From Rubricoccus sp963708165 (GTDB taxonomy: Bacteria > Bacteroidota > Rhodothermia > Rhodothermales > Rubricoccaceae): a DNA stretch of 64,000 nucleotides. Positions 37,669 through 48,517 of this stretch are shown here, piece by piece. The stretch is from assembly GCA_963708165.1 (NCBI GenBank), contig OY970187.1:1922001-1986000 (forward strand), given 5' to 3'. The position numbers and the translations under genes were made by a program. The notes beneath the pieces are model-generated. The model saw only the letters and a program-made list of their open reading frames with translations, had not been told where the DNA came from and did no database searches. The number at the start of each line of letters is the position of its first letter. Positions within the stretch are counted from its first letter, which is position 1.

Positions 37669-38500
37669 TTACCTGCGGCGGTAGGAGCGCACGCAGTGTC
37701 TCGCCGTTGGGCTCGCGTATCGACGAGTCCGCTTGGCGCCTGCCTCGGTCACGGAGGCTCGGAACACGAGCGTCGTCGCACCGCTGGCCGGGGTCCGTGT
37801 ACTCGCTTTCGTAGGGCGGTGCAGGTGCCCCCCGAGCACGCGGTTCCGGTACGGGTCGCTGTAGCCCACCGCCACGGTGCCGTCGGCGGCGAAGCGCGCG
37901 GAACGAGGTCTGCGGGAAGACGACGCCCGCGTTGTCGCTCGTGAGCGCGCCGGTGCCTCGCGTCGCCGAGCACAGCCTCTGGCGGCCAGAGGCGCGGTGC
38001 GGCGGTAGACGTACGGCTCACGACTCCCAGCGAGTCCGCGCGCGCGAGAATCAGCGACGCCTACGCCGACGCACGTCGCACGCTCACGTTCTGCGTTTGG
38101 GTCGAAATGGATTTGACCGTCGCGCAGCGGTAGGGCCACGTCGTCTCCGAGCCGCGCAACTCGCCGTAGCTGCCCAGTACAGCGTGGTGGCCGTGTAGAG
38201 GCGAGTCCGTAAGCGCGAGGTGCATGTACACGGTCGAAAGGGCCTGCCGTGCGTCCGTGATCTCGGTCGGGAAGACGTGCACCAAGCCGCCGGGGTGCGC
38301 GTGCCGAGTCGGTGGCGCCAGAGGCCTCTGGCGGGTTGTGCCTCTGGCGCTAGGCTCCGTCCTCGGCGAGTCACGTCGGGTAGGCCACGCGGTTGCGTTC
38401 GCCCAATCGCCTACAACGGGGGCGCTCGCGCCAGAGGCGCGGTCTGGCCTCTGGCGCCAGAGGCCAGCAGAAAGAGGATGAGCGCAAGGACGTGTCGCAT
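37669..38500 (-). pseudogene. Secreted protein gene, broken by several frameshifts
   Basis: Starts MRHVLALILFLLASGARGQ: a clear signal peptide whose cleavage region is encoded by one iterated palindrome (ASGARG). That frame hits TAG after ~30 codons. Further coherent-looking pieces lie in other frames: HPGGLVHVFPTEITDARQAL, STVYMHLALTDSPL, DGQIHFDPN, FAADGTVAVGYSDPYRNRVLGGHLHRP and VFRASVTEAGAKRTRRYASPTARHCVRSYRR at the end. I see no conserved catalytic motif and do not recognise the family. Because the neighbouring 1 kb also looks damaged, this may be a truly decaying accessory gene, not only base-call noise. Confidence 0.4.
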
Positions 38501-38560
38501 CGCCAGAGGCTACGCACGGGGGCGTAGTGGTGGTGTGTGGCGCCAGAGGCGTGATCGTTT

Positions 38561-38695
38561 CTACAACGGCCGGACGCGGTTGTAGTTGATGACGCCGAGC
38601 CCTCGCGACTCCAGCGCGACACAAAGGTCGAGGTCGGTGCTAATGACAAGCGGTCCCTCACGCGCTGCTGATAGAATGCCGCTGTCTGTGACTCC
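38561..38695 (-). pseudogene. PIN-domain protein, C-terminal remnant
   Basis: An open frame ending with TAG at 38561 reads RRLGVTDSGILSAAREGPL, VISTDLDLCVALESRGLGVINYNRVRPL. This matches the C-terminal end of PIN-fold ribonuclease-like proteins (LTDAAI...LVLTDD..L...L...G..AINFNHLR), including the acidic TDSG and TDLD positions. The N-terminal two thirds, with the first catalytic acids, are absent. The upstream sequence in this frame is instead covered by an ATPase remnant in another frame, so a deletion has joined two genes. Confidence 0.5.
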
Positions 38696-39197
38696 CAAAC
38701 GACGAAAGATCGGGTTCGTGCAGGACGCGGGCGATCACAGGGTTTCTGATCTTGCTCACACCGTTCTTGAAGTCCTCTTCATCGAACCCCAGAGGCCATC
38801 CGCCAGGGTTCTCCACTTCGAGACGGTCGTCGTAGATCTGGACGCGAAGTGGCATCGTCCGCTGGCTGTAGTCTGCGTGGGCGACGGCGTTGGCAAGAAC
38901 CTCGCGGAGTGCCCGGGCGGGATACTCCGGCCGTTCTGACTCCGCAGGACCGCCATACTTCGCCCCTGCGCGATTACGCTCGGCAAGACGTGGCCGAAGA
39001 CATCCCAGCGCAGTCGACCGGGCAGAGCCCGTACTCTTGACGGGCAGGCCGTTCACGTCTGTAAGGATCTCTGCCTCGTAGGCGCGAGAACGAGCCGGTC
39101 GAACGAGGCGACCAGGATCGACGACGAACCTGAAGTCCGAGACTGAAAATGCCGCCGTTGGCGTCGCTTTAAGCGTTGGGACAAACCGACCAGTCAT
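38658..39197 (-). pseudogene. RecG-like/HATPase_c_4 ATP-binding protein remnant
   Basis: The coherent core is EYPARALREVLANAVAHADYSQRTMPLRVQIYDDRLEVENPGGWPLGF and VSKIRNPVIARVLHE, which matches the ATP-binding domain of 'putative DNA-binding/ATP-dependent helicase RecG-related' proteins (N-A-V-A-H-x-D-Y and P-G motifs). After LHE the expected G-x-G-I loop is missing and the frame runs into the PIN remnant. The N-terminal part (RFVVDPGRLVRPARSRAYEAEIL) fits, but the AlbA-like domain that normally comes first is gone. Probably non-functional. These proteins often accompany mobile or defence genes. Confidence 0.5.
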
Positions 39198-39298
39198 GGC
39201 TTTCGGGCGACATAAAGCACGAGCAGACCGACATCTTCGAACGCGCGTCAATGGCGCCTGCGTTGAGATCTCCATCACCGATCCATGGCTGGGTCGTG

Positions 39299-39562
39299 TC
39301 AGCTTGGACTAGAAGCCCGAGCTCCAGTTCCTCGCGATGTTCTTCGAGCACGACGCTGAGATCCCAGCGACATGAGACTTCTTGCATCCGCTGCTGGTCT
39401 GAACTCGCCGAGTAGTCCCAAGCCTGGACGTGAAAAGCTGAGAGTAATGAACCACTCTTGGCCCTCACGCTCCACCTCTTCCAGAGCTGACGCTGTAGCG
39501 TCGGGAATGAGATCAGAGAGGGATTCTCGTGCGAGTTGAACGGCCTCCTTTAGGTCTGCCAT
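39299..39562 (-). CDS. Small hypothetical protein, probably damaged
   Basis: From ATG 39562: MADLKEAVQLARESLSDLIPDATASALEEVEREGQEWFITLSFSRPG. The first 50 residues resemble small stand-alone proteins of unknown role with the pattern ...LEEVE..G..W.ITLSF.RP, usually about 110 residues and ending in a Y-K-x-F...M-K-I-R strand. That ending is not visible here: after LGLLGEFRPAADARS the sequence turns to R/S-rich noise, while another frame stays open to 39169. It lies at the end of the degraded stretch, just upstream of the ATPase remnant, and may belong to the same lost module. Confidence 0.35.
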   Translation of the reverse strand: MADLKEAVQLARESLSDLIPDATASALEEVEREGQEWFITLSFSRPGLGLLGEFRPAADARSLMSLGSQRRARRTSRGTGARASSPS

Positions 39563-39684
39563 GATGTCGAAGTGAATAGCCAGTCTGTCTAACGTACGCC
39601 AGAGGCCGAGCGGTACCTCTGGCGCTGCGACATGCATCGCGCCAGAGGCTCACGTAGTTCCGATCTCGCCAGAGGCCTCTGGCG

Positions 39685-42596
<2,912 letters not shown>

Positions 42597-42775
42597 TCTC
42601 GGGCGGGCATGAGGAAGAGGAATGCAGGCTACGCCAGAGGCCCGGGCCGTGCTTCCGATCACGCCATTTTCAACCGGGAGTGAAAGTTGACGGGGCGCTT
42701 CTGGCCTCTGGCGCCAGAGGCCAAGCCGTACTGGCAGCGCGCTCAGTCGTCGTCGCGGTTTCACCATGGCTCCGC

Positions 42776-42806
42776 TTGAATCGCCTCTCGCGGGTTCTGT
42801 ACCTTG
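42776..42806 (+). promoter_or_regulatory. Putative promoter of tRNA-Lys
   Basis: TTG at 42776-42778 and TACCTTG at 42800-42806, 21 bases apart, fit the Bacteroidota -33 TTG / -7 TAnnTT(T)G pattern. The -7 box ends four bases before the mature tRNA 5' end. No other gene lies between it and the divergent gcvP start. Confidence 0.45.
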
Positions 42807-42810
42807 CGGG

Positions 42811-42884
42811 GCCCCTATAGCTCAGTTGGTTAGAGCAGTGGACTCTTAATCCGCGTGTCGCTGGTTCGAATCCAGCTGGGGGCA
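42811..42884 (+). tRNA. tRNA-Lys (anticodon CTT)
   Basis: GCCCCTA...TGGGGGC acceptor stem with discriminator A. D-arm AGCTCAGTTGGTTAGAGCA. Anticodon stem GTGGA/TCCGC with loop CTCTTAA (anticodon CTT, Lys AAG codon). T-arm CTGGTTCGAATCCAG. All stems pair, with one G-U in the acceptor and one in the anticodon stem. CCA is not encoded. It is followed by an intrinsic terminator made from the iterated motif. Confidence 0.95.
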
Positions 42885-42891
42885 CACGCAG

Positions 42892-42925
42892 AAGGCCTCT
42901 GGCGATATCGCCAGAGGCCTTTTTT
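42892..42925 (+). terminator. Intrinsic terminator built from the iterated palindrome (after tRNA-Lys)
   Basis: A perfect 30-bp palindrome spans 42892-42921: AAGGCCTCTGGCGAT and its exact inverse, followed by a run of six T (42920-42925). The two half-sites are separated by ATAT instead of abutting. It begins eight bases after the tRNA, so the motif serves here as the stem of a rho-independent terminator. Confidence 0.9.
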
Positions 42926-42945
42926 ATAGGCGACTGCGCCAGAGG

Positions 42946-43677
42946 CTACGCGTCCGCGTCCGCCTCGTCGATCTGCTCCTCGATGTCCTTGGCGGGCTTG
43001 CCGTCGCCCTTGCCGAGCACGACGTCGATGATGCCGAACGTCTTGGCCTCCTCGGGGCTCATGAAGTTGTCACGGTCGGTGGCCTTCTCGATCGCCTCGA
43101 CCGTCTGTCCGGTGTGGTCCGCGATGACCTCGTTGAGCCGCTGCTTGATGTAGAGGATCTCCTTGGCCTGGATCTCAATGTCGGACGCCATGCCCTGGCT
43201 GCCGCCCGAGGGCTGGTGGATCATGATGCGCGAGTTGGGCAGCGCGGCCCGCTTGCCCTTGGCGCCACCGAGCAGGAAGACGGAGCCCATGCTGGCCGCG
43301 AGGCCCACGCAGATCGTCGCCACGTCGGGCTTGATGAACTGCATGGTGTCGTAGACCGCCATGCCGGAGTACACCGCGCCGCCGGGGCAGTTGATGTACA
43401 GGTTGATGTCCTTTTCCGGGTCCTCGGCGGCGAGGAACAGGAGCTGCGCGACCGCGAGGTTGGCCGTCTGGTCGTTGACCTGCGTGCCGAAGAGGATGAT
43501 GCGGTCTTTGAGCAGGCGCGAGAAGATGTCGTACGAGCGCTCGCCCCGCGTCGTCTGCTCCACCACCATCGGCACGAGGGCGTTGATGGCCGCGGCCTCT
43601 TGCGGACCGGAGTGGATGCCGCCGGGGAGGGTCGTGATGCCTTTGGCGAAGGTGACGAAATCGCTGACTTGAGACAT
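42946..43677 (-). CDS. clpP: ATP-dependent Clp protease proteolytic subunit
   Basis: Serine protease subunit that degrades proteins delivered by ClpX or ClpA/C. MSQVSDFVTFAKGITTLPGG starts the protein (a longer start with an Arg-rich prefix is not family-like). RIILFGTQVNDQTANLAVAQLLFLAAED, YINCPGGAVYSGMAVYDTMQFI, the catalytic Ser in GLAASMGSVFLLGG and His in SRIMIHQPSGGSQGMASDI, and a final ATDRDNFMSPEEAKTFGIID with the Asp are present. 243 residues, with about 20 more than usual at the N-terminus and an acidic tail. The motif-based terminator of tRNA-Lys lies 21 bp after the stop. Confidence 0.95.
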   Translation of the reverse strand: MSQVSDFVTFAKGITTLPGGIHSGPQEAAAINALVPMVVEQTTRGERSYDIFSRLLKDRIILFGTQVNDQTANLAVAQLLFLAAEDPEKDINLYINCPGGAVYSGMAVYDTMQFIKPDVATICVGLAASMGSVFLLGGAKGKRAALPNSRIMIHQPSGGSQGMASDIEIQAKEILYIKQRLNEVIADHTGQTVEAIEKATDRDNFMSPEEAKTFGIIDVVLGKGDGKPAKDIEEQIDEADADA

Positions 43678-43885
43678 GTTCGGGGTCGGGGTAGAATCTG
43701 GAATGCGTTCGCGCTCTCGCACCCCGGCGCGCCCGGCGCGGTTCCAAATCGGAGGGATGGAGGGCTTTGGGATGCAAGAGGGATCCGGGGGATGCCAACC
43801 GTTCCGGCCGTTTTATCGAGATCACGCGGCCCCTGGCGCCAGAGGCCGCGTGCAACCGGGCGCGGGCGCGGCGCGTCACGGCGCG

Positions 43886-45871
43886 ATGCACGCTGACCGC
43901 CTCCCCGACCTCCTCAACCGCCTCGACCGCCGCGCGGCACGGCTCCGCGAGAGGAGCCTGGGCTTCTCTCGCGCTCGTCTCGCGCTCGCGCTCGGAGGCA
44001 TCGGCCTCGCGCTCGTCCTTGGCCGCGTGGTCGGCCCCGGAGCGGGGTGGCTGACGGCGCTGGGCACGCTCATCATCTTCAGCGTGCTCGTGCGCTTCCA
44101 CGACCGCGTGGAAGTGGCGCTCAAGCGCAACCGCCTCTGGCGGACGCTCCAGGCACGACACCTCGCGCGAGTCGGTCTGGACTGGGCCGCGCTTGGACCT
44201 GCGCCCGCGCCGTCGCCGCCGGGCCACGCCTTCGCCTCCGACCTGGACTTGGCAGGCCCGCGCTCTCTGCTCCACCTGCTCGACGCGACCGGCACCTCGG
44301 GCGCGAGCCGCCGCCTGCGCCGCTGGCTTCTGGCGAGCGTGCCAGAGCCGGATGCCGCCCGGCTCCGCCAGAGGCGAGTCCGCGCGCTGGTCCCGCGCCG
44401 CCGCCTGCGCGACCGCCTCGCGCTCTTCGCCCACACCGCTCGCGGCTCCGCCGATGCGCGCTGGGACGACGCCACGCTCAAGACCTGGCTCGACGCGCCA
44501 GAGGCGCAAACCGCCGGGGCCTCTGGCGTCAAGGCGTGGGCGCTCGTGCTGGGCGGGCTCGCGGCGCTGACGGCAGTGCTCATCGTCGTCGCGCTGCTGG
44601 GCGGGGCGTCGCTGTGGGGGTTCTCGTTTGTGGTGTACGTGCTGCTCTACCTCTCGCGCTACGCCTCCTTCGCCGAGGTCTTCGACCGCGCGTACGACCT
44701 GCAGCGTGGGCTCTCGCAGATCGCGCCGTTGCTGGAGTTCGCCGAGCGGGACCCGGCTCAGCGCGATCCCGTCCTCGCGCCGCTGTGGGAGCCTCTGGCG
44801 GGCGCGAGCGCGCCCAGCCAACAGCTCAAGCGCCTGGAGCGGATCGCCTCGGCGGCCTCGGTGACGCGCAACGACGTGGGGCGCGTGGTCATCAACGCGA
44901 TCCTGCCGTACGACCTTTTCCTCACGCTCGCGCTCACGCGCCTGCGCGCCGACTTCGCGCAGTTCCTGCCGCCGTGGCTGGACGCCGTCTACGAGATCGA
45001 GGCGCTGGGCGCGCTCGCCGCCGCACACGATCTCCGGCCTGAGTCCACCGTCTTCCCGGAGCTCACGCCTCTGGCGAAAGGGGAAGGGGCCAGTGGGAAC
45101 GGGCCAATGGCAGAGAACGCAGCTTCTGGCGCCGTGCCGCTCTTCGAGGCGCGCGACCTGCGCCACCCGCTGCTGCCGCTTGGCGGCGCCAGAGGCAACG
45201 ACATCGCGCTGGGTGCGGGCGCCGTCCTTCTCGTGACCGGCTCCAACATGTCGGGCAAGAGCACCTTTCTCCGCGCCATCGGCGTGGCGAGCGTGCTCGC
45301 ATGGGCAGGCGGGCCGGTCTGGGCCGAGAGCGCCGCACTGCAGCCGCTCCGCCCGTTCGCGTCTATGCGCATCGGCGATGTGCTGCAAGAGGGGCTGTCC
45401 ACATTCTACGCCGAGGTCAAACGCCTCAAAGCGCTTCTCGATTCGGTCGAAGCGCCAGAGGCAGGCGGGACCCGTGGCATGCCGCTCGTAGCAGAAGTAC
45501 CCGCCTCTGGCGCGGAGCCGAACCCTCCGCCAGTCCCCGGTCCCCAGTCCCCGGTCCCCTCCCTCGTCCTCATCGACGAGATGCTGCGCGGCACCAACAA
45601 CCGCGAGAGGCTTGCAGGCGCGCAGGCCATCGTGCGAGCACTCGTGGGCGCACGCGCCACGTCGCTCGTCGCCACCCACGATCTGGCGCTCGCCGACCTG
45701 GAAGCCGAGGATACGCGCGTGAGCAACGCGCACTTCCGCGAGGAGGCCGAGGGCGACCGCCTCGCCTTCGACTACCTCTTGCGCGAGGGGCCCTGCCCCA
45801 CGACGAACGCGCTCATCATCATGCAGCGCGCGGGCCTGCCGGTCACGCCAGAGGCCGCCGCGAGCCTGTAG
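43886..45871 (+). CDS. Membrane-anchored MutS-like ATPase
   Basis: A 661-residue protein with the C-terminal ATPase of MutS: GAGAVLLVTGSNMSGKSTFLRAIGVAS (Walker A), FASMRIGDVLQEGLSTFYAEVKRLK, LVLIDEMLRGTNNRERLAGAQAI (Walker B) and SLVATHDLALADL. The N-terminus lacks mismatch-recognition domains I and II; instead two hydrophobic helix pairs (~30-75 and ~215-260) anchor it in the membrane. Such proteins are common in Bacteroidota and are not classical mismatch repair; their role is unknown. Word-repeat inserts (GPQSPVPSLV at ~550; KGEGASGNGPMAENA at ~400) lie in loops beside the ATPase motifs. Start MHADRLPDLLNRLDRRAARL. Confidence 0.85.
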   Translation: MHADRLPDLLNRLDRRAARLRERSLGFSRARLALALGGIGLALVLGRVVGPGAGWLTALGTLIIFSVLVRFHDRVEVALKRNRLWRTLQARHLARVGLDWAALGPAPAPSPPGHAFASDLDLAGPRSLLHLLDATGTSGASRRLRRWLLASVPEPDAARLRQRRVRALVPRRRLRDRLALFAHTARGSADARWDDATLKTWLDAPEAQTAGASGVKAWALVLGGLAALTAVLIVVALLGGASLWGFSFVVYVLLYLSRYASFAEVFDRAYDLQRGLSQIAPLLEFAERDPAQRDPVLAPLWEPLAGASAPSQQLKRLERIASAASVTRNDVGRVVINAILPYDLFLTLALTRLRADFAQFLPPWLDAVYEIEALGALAAAHDLRPESTVFPELTPLAKGEGASGNGPMAENAASGAVPLFEARDLRHPLLPLGGARGNDIALGAGAVLLVTGSNMSGKSTFLRAIGVASVLAWAGGPVWAESAALQPLRPFASMRIGDVLQEGLSTFYAEVKRLKALLDSVEAPEAGGTRGMPLVAEVPASGAEPNPPPVPGPQSPVPSLVLIDEMLRGTNNRERLAGAQAIVRALVGARATSLVATHDLALADLEAEDTRVSNAHFREEAEGDRLAFDYLLREGPCPTTNALIIMQRAGLPVTPEAAASL

Positions 45872-45921
45872 CCTCTGGAACGGGCTTCTGGCGCCAGAGC
45901 TCGGCGTCGCGCCAGAGGCCG

Positions 45922-46626
45922 CTAGTCTCCGCTGGCGTGCTCGCATCCCGAGGTCGCGCCTGTGCGCAGAAAGCACCCGGTCAGACGCGCCACCGAGGGC
46001 TTGTTCATGATGAACGTGTGCCCGGATTCCACCACGACGTGCTCCGCGGCGCCCTCTAGCTGGCTCTCCTCCAGGCTCACCTTGCCGTCGCTGTCGCCCG
46101 CGATGATGGCGATCTCGACGGCCTCGGGCGGCGCCATCGCGGCGACGGTACTGTTCTCGGTCTTGAGCTCCGAGATGGGGCGCAGCATCCAGCCCACCCA
46201 GCGCGAGAGGCGGTCGGCGGTGTGCGAGCCCTGGTTGGGCGGCGCCATCATGACCACGCGGCCCAGGTTCTCCGGCCGGTCGTCCGCGATCAACTGGCGC
46301 ACCACGATGCCGCCCAGGCTGTGCGTCACAAAGTGGACCTTGGCGGGCGGGTCGCCCTCGGTCTCTCTCGCGATCACGGCGTTCAGATCTTCCGCGATGG
46401 TCGCGATGTCGGGCCCGAAGCTGTCGTAGCCGTAGTTGAGCGTGCGAAAGCCCTGCTTGCCCAGCCGGTGCTGCATCGGCACCATCGAGAACTGGCTGCG
46501 GCCCATGCCATGCACGAGCACGACGAGCTCGCGCGGAGCCTCTGGCGCGAGCCCACGCGGCGCGCAGCCGCTTACGAGAAGCGCGAGGATCGCCAGAGGC
46601 AGACGGCGGAAAGCGAGTCGGATCAT
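45922..46626 (-). CDS. Lipase-like alpha/beta hydrolase lipoprotein
   Basis: A 234-residue exported protein. MIRLAFRRLPLAILALLVSGCAP is a lipoprotein signal (lipobox VSGC), followed by a short motif-coded linker RGLAPEAPRE. VVLVHGMGRSQFSM is the oxyanion-hole strand, VHFVTHSLGGIVVRQLI is the nucleophile elbow (G-H-S-L-G type, here THSLGG), IIAGDSDGKVSLEESQL carries the Asp, and VVVESGHTFIMNKPSV the His. This fits palmitoyl-thioesterase/lipase-like proteins that act on membrane lipids. Downstream of trigger factor on the same strand, with a strong hairpin between. Confidence 0.8.
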   Translation of the reverse strand: MIRLAFRRLPLAILALLVSGCAPRGLAPEAPRELVVLVHGMGRSQFSMVPMQHRLGKQGFRTLNYGYDSFGPDIATIAEDLNAVIARETEGDPPAKVHFVTHSLGGIVVRQLIADDRPENLGRVVMMAPPNQGSHTADRLSRWVGWMLRPISELKTENSTVAAMAPPEAVEIAIIAGDSDGKVSLEESQLEGAAEHVVVESGHTFIMNKPSVARLTGCFLRTGATSGCEHASGD

Positions 46627-46670
46627 GCTGAGCTGAGAATACGCCTCTGGCGCCAGAGGCCAGAATGCAG

Positions 46671-46700
46671 TGCGCCCTCGTACCGAAGCACGAGGGCGCA
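46671..46700 (-). terminator. Strong cUUCGg hairpin downstream of tig
   Basis: Read on the minus strand: an 11-bp perfect stem TGCGCCCTCGT/ACGAGGGCGCA closed by G-C(TTCG)G-T, so the loop is an extra-stable UUCG tetraloop. It lies 36 bases after the tig stop and 45 bases before the lipase start. No T-run follows, so it could terminate, attenuate or stabilise the tig 3' end. Confidence 0.5.
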
Positions 46701-46735
46701 AGATGCAGTCGCCAGAGGCGGCATCTACCAGGCGT

Positions 46736-48271
46736 CTACTCGCCGGAGTCCTTCTTTTTGCTCGATGCCTTTTGGGCCGACGCCTTTTTGGCAGGAGCCT
46801 TTTTCTCGGAGGCCTTCTTCGCAGGCGCTTTCTTCGCCGCCTTCTTGGCTGGAGACTTCTTGTCGGACGCTTTTTTCGCAGAAGCCTTTTTGCTGGCCTC
46901 TTTCTTGGCAGAGGCCTTCTTGGCAGGCTTCGCCTCGCCAGAGGCTTCGGCGCGGTCGGCTTCGATGTCGTCGCGGGTCTTCTCGACGATGTCGAAGCGC
47001 GTGCTGAGCGCCTCGAAGACGCGCTGGTTGAGCAGGTGGTCGCCCATCTGCTGCATCATCTGCGGCTGCTGGGTAAAGAAGCCCTTCATCATCTCGATGT
47101 CGCCGTCCTCGCCTGCGATGCGCGCGAACTCGGCGTCGAAGTCCTCATTGGTGACTTCCAGGCCTTCTTTCTCCACGAGCTCATCCTTGACGAGGAGCCA
47201 GCGGACCTGCTTTTCGGCCTGCTCGCGGTTTTGCTCGCGGAACGCCTCCACGTCCAGGCCAGCGGGAAGCTGCTTGTTGGGCTGCTTCTCGCGGATCTCC
47301 TCCAACGAGGCGTCGAGTGCGGCGTCGCTCAGGACTTCGGGAATCGCGAAGGGGTGCGCGTCCACGAACGCCTCCACCATCTTGGACTCCATGTTCTGGC
47401 GCGCGCGGCGCTCCCAGCTGTCTTCGAGCTCCTTGCGGGCCTCGGCGCGGAGCTCGTCTACGGTCTCGGCTTCGCCAGAGGAGTGCTCCTTGACCCACTC
47501 GTCGGTCATCTCGGGGATGTCGCGGCGCTGCACGGTCTGGACCGTGATCTGGTAGCGGTCGACGTGCTCCTCGTGGTCTTCGCCCTCGATCTCCTCGTGC
47601 TCGTGCGGAAACGCGACAACGAACTCGTCGCCCGAGGCTTTGCCGATGAGACCGTCCTTGAGCTCCTTGCGGAGGTCGGGGTTGGCGAGGATGATCTGCG
47701 CGTCGCTCTGCTTCGGGCCGGAGGGCTTCTCCTCAGCGTCGAGCGGCTGAATGTCCACGATGGCGACGTGGTCGACGGTCAGCGCAGTGCCGTCGGGCTC
47801 GTCTTCGAGCGTGGCCGCGAGGTCCAGGCGGCGGTCGAGGTCGGCCTGGATGTCGTCGTCGGTGAACACGCGCACGAGCTTGCTCACCGGTACGCCGCTC
47901 ATTTCCGCGAGCTCGAACTGAGGCTTGATGCCAAAGCGGATCTCCGCCTTGAGCTCGGCCTCCTTGTCGTTCACGTCGAAGTCCATGTCCACCAGGCGCG
48001 GCTGGCCGATGGGGTCGTACTGCTCGTCCTCCACGACGGCTTTCCGGTACGCCTCGCCGATGGCCGTCTCGGCGACCTGCACGGCGACCTGCTGGCCCAC
48101 CATTTTGCGCACGACGCCCATGGGCACCTTGCCGGGGCGGAAGCCCTTGAGGCTGATCTGGCCGCGCTCTTTCTTGAGCGCATCGGTGATCTGTTGCTGG
48201 ATCTCGTCGGTCGGGACGACGATGTCGAGGGCGTAGTCGACCTCGGAGAGTTCGCGGACGTCGGTCTGCAT
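46736..48271 (-). CDS. tig: Trigger factor with lysine/alanine-rich C-terminal tail
   Basis: Ribosome-bound chaperone and peptidyl-prolyl isomerase, 511 residues. MQTDVRELSEVDYALDIVVPTDEIQQQITDALKK and LKGFRPGKVPMGVVRKMVG contain the ribosome-docking signature GFRxGKxP. The PPIase domain follows (DHVAIVDIQPLDAEE...GDEFVVAFP), then the helical cradle (EEIREKQPNKQLPAGLDVEAFREQ; FFTQQPQMMQQMGDHLLN). After residue ~435 comes a ~75-residue tail of AKKASAKK/PAKKA repeats, like histone H1 tails and absent from E. coli tig. The tail is encoded with varied codons, not the iterated motif. Start ATG 48271. The lipase gene downstream shares its strand. Confidence 0.95.
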   Translation of the reverse strand: MQTDVRELSEVDYALDIVVPTDEIQQQITDALKKERGQISLKGFRPGKVPMGVVRKMVGQQVAVQVAETAIGEAYRKAVVEDEQYDPIGQPRLVDMDFDVNDKEAELKAEIRFGIKPQFELAEMSGVPVSKLVRVFTDDDIQADLDRRLDLAATLEDEPDGTALTVDHVAIVDIQPLDAEEKPSGPKQSDAQIILANPDLRKELKDGLIGKASGDEFVVAFPHEHEEIEGEDHEEHVDRYQITVQTVQRRDIPEMTDEWVKEHSSGEAETVDELRAEARKELEDSWERRARQNMESKMVEAFVDAHPFAIPEVLSDAALDASLEEIREKQPNKQLPAGLDVEAFREQNREQAEKQVRWLLVKDELVEKEGLEVTNEDFDAEFARIAGEDGDIEMMKGFFTQQPQMMQQMGDHLLNQRVFEALSTRFDIVEKTRDDIEADRAEASGEAKPAKKASAKKEASKKASAKKASDKKSPAKKAAKKAPAKKASEKKAPAKKASAQKASSKKKDSGE

Positions 48272-48517
48272 CGGGTTCGGCGCGGGGTGTGGAAACACAG
48301 AGGCGCGGCCCGCAGTGGAGCCACGCCCGTGGTACAGAAAAACTAGCGGCGGGGATCTCGCGCGGCGGTGAAGGATGCCGGGAATCGCGGGACTGTGGCA
48401 GGGATGGAGAGGGGCGGAGAGATGCTGGAAACGCAGCCTCTGGCGCCAGAGGCTGGGCACTGCAGCGCCGCCTGCGCGAGGTCCGTACAGGCGAGAGAAC
48501 ACCCTCCGCCCCGTCCG

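Noticed and set aside
37669..39640. Insertion sequence or phage remnant
   Set aside because: No transposase, integrase or terminal inverted repeat is visible; only broken accessory-type genes.
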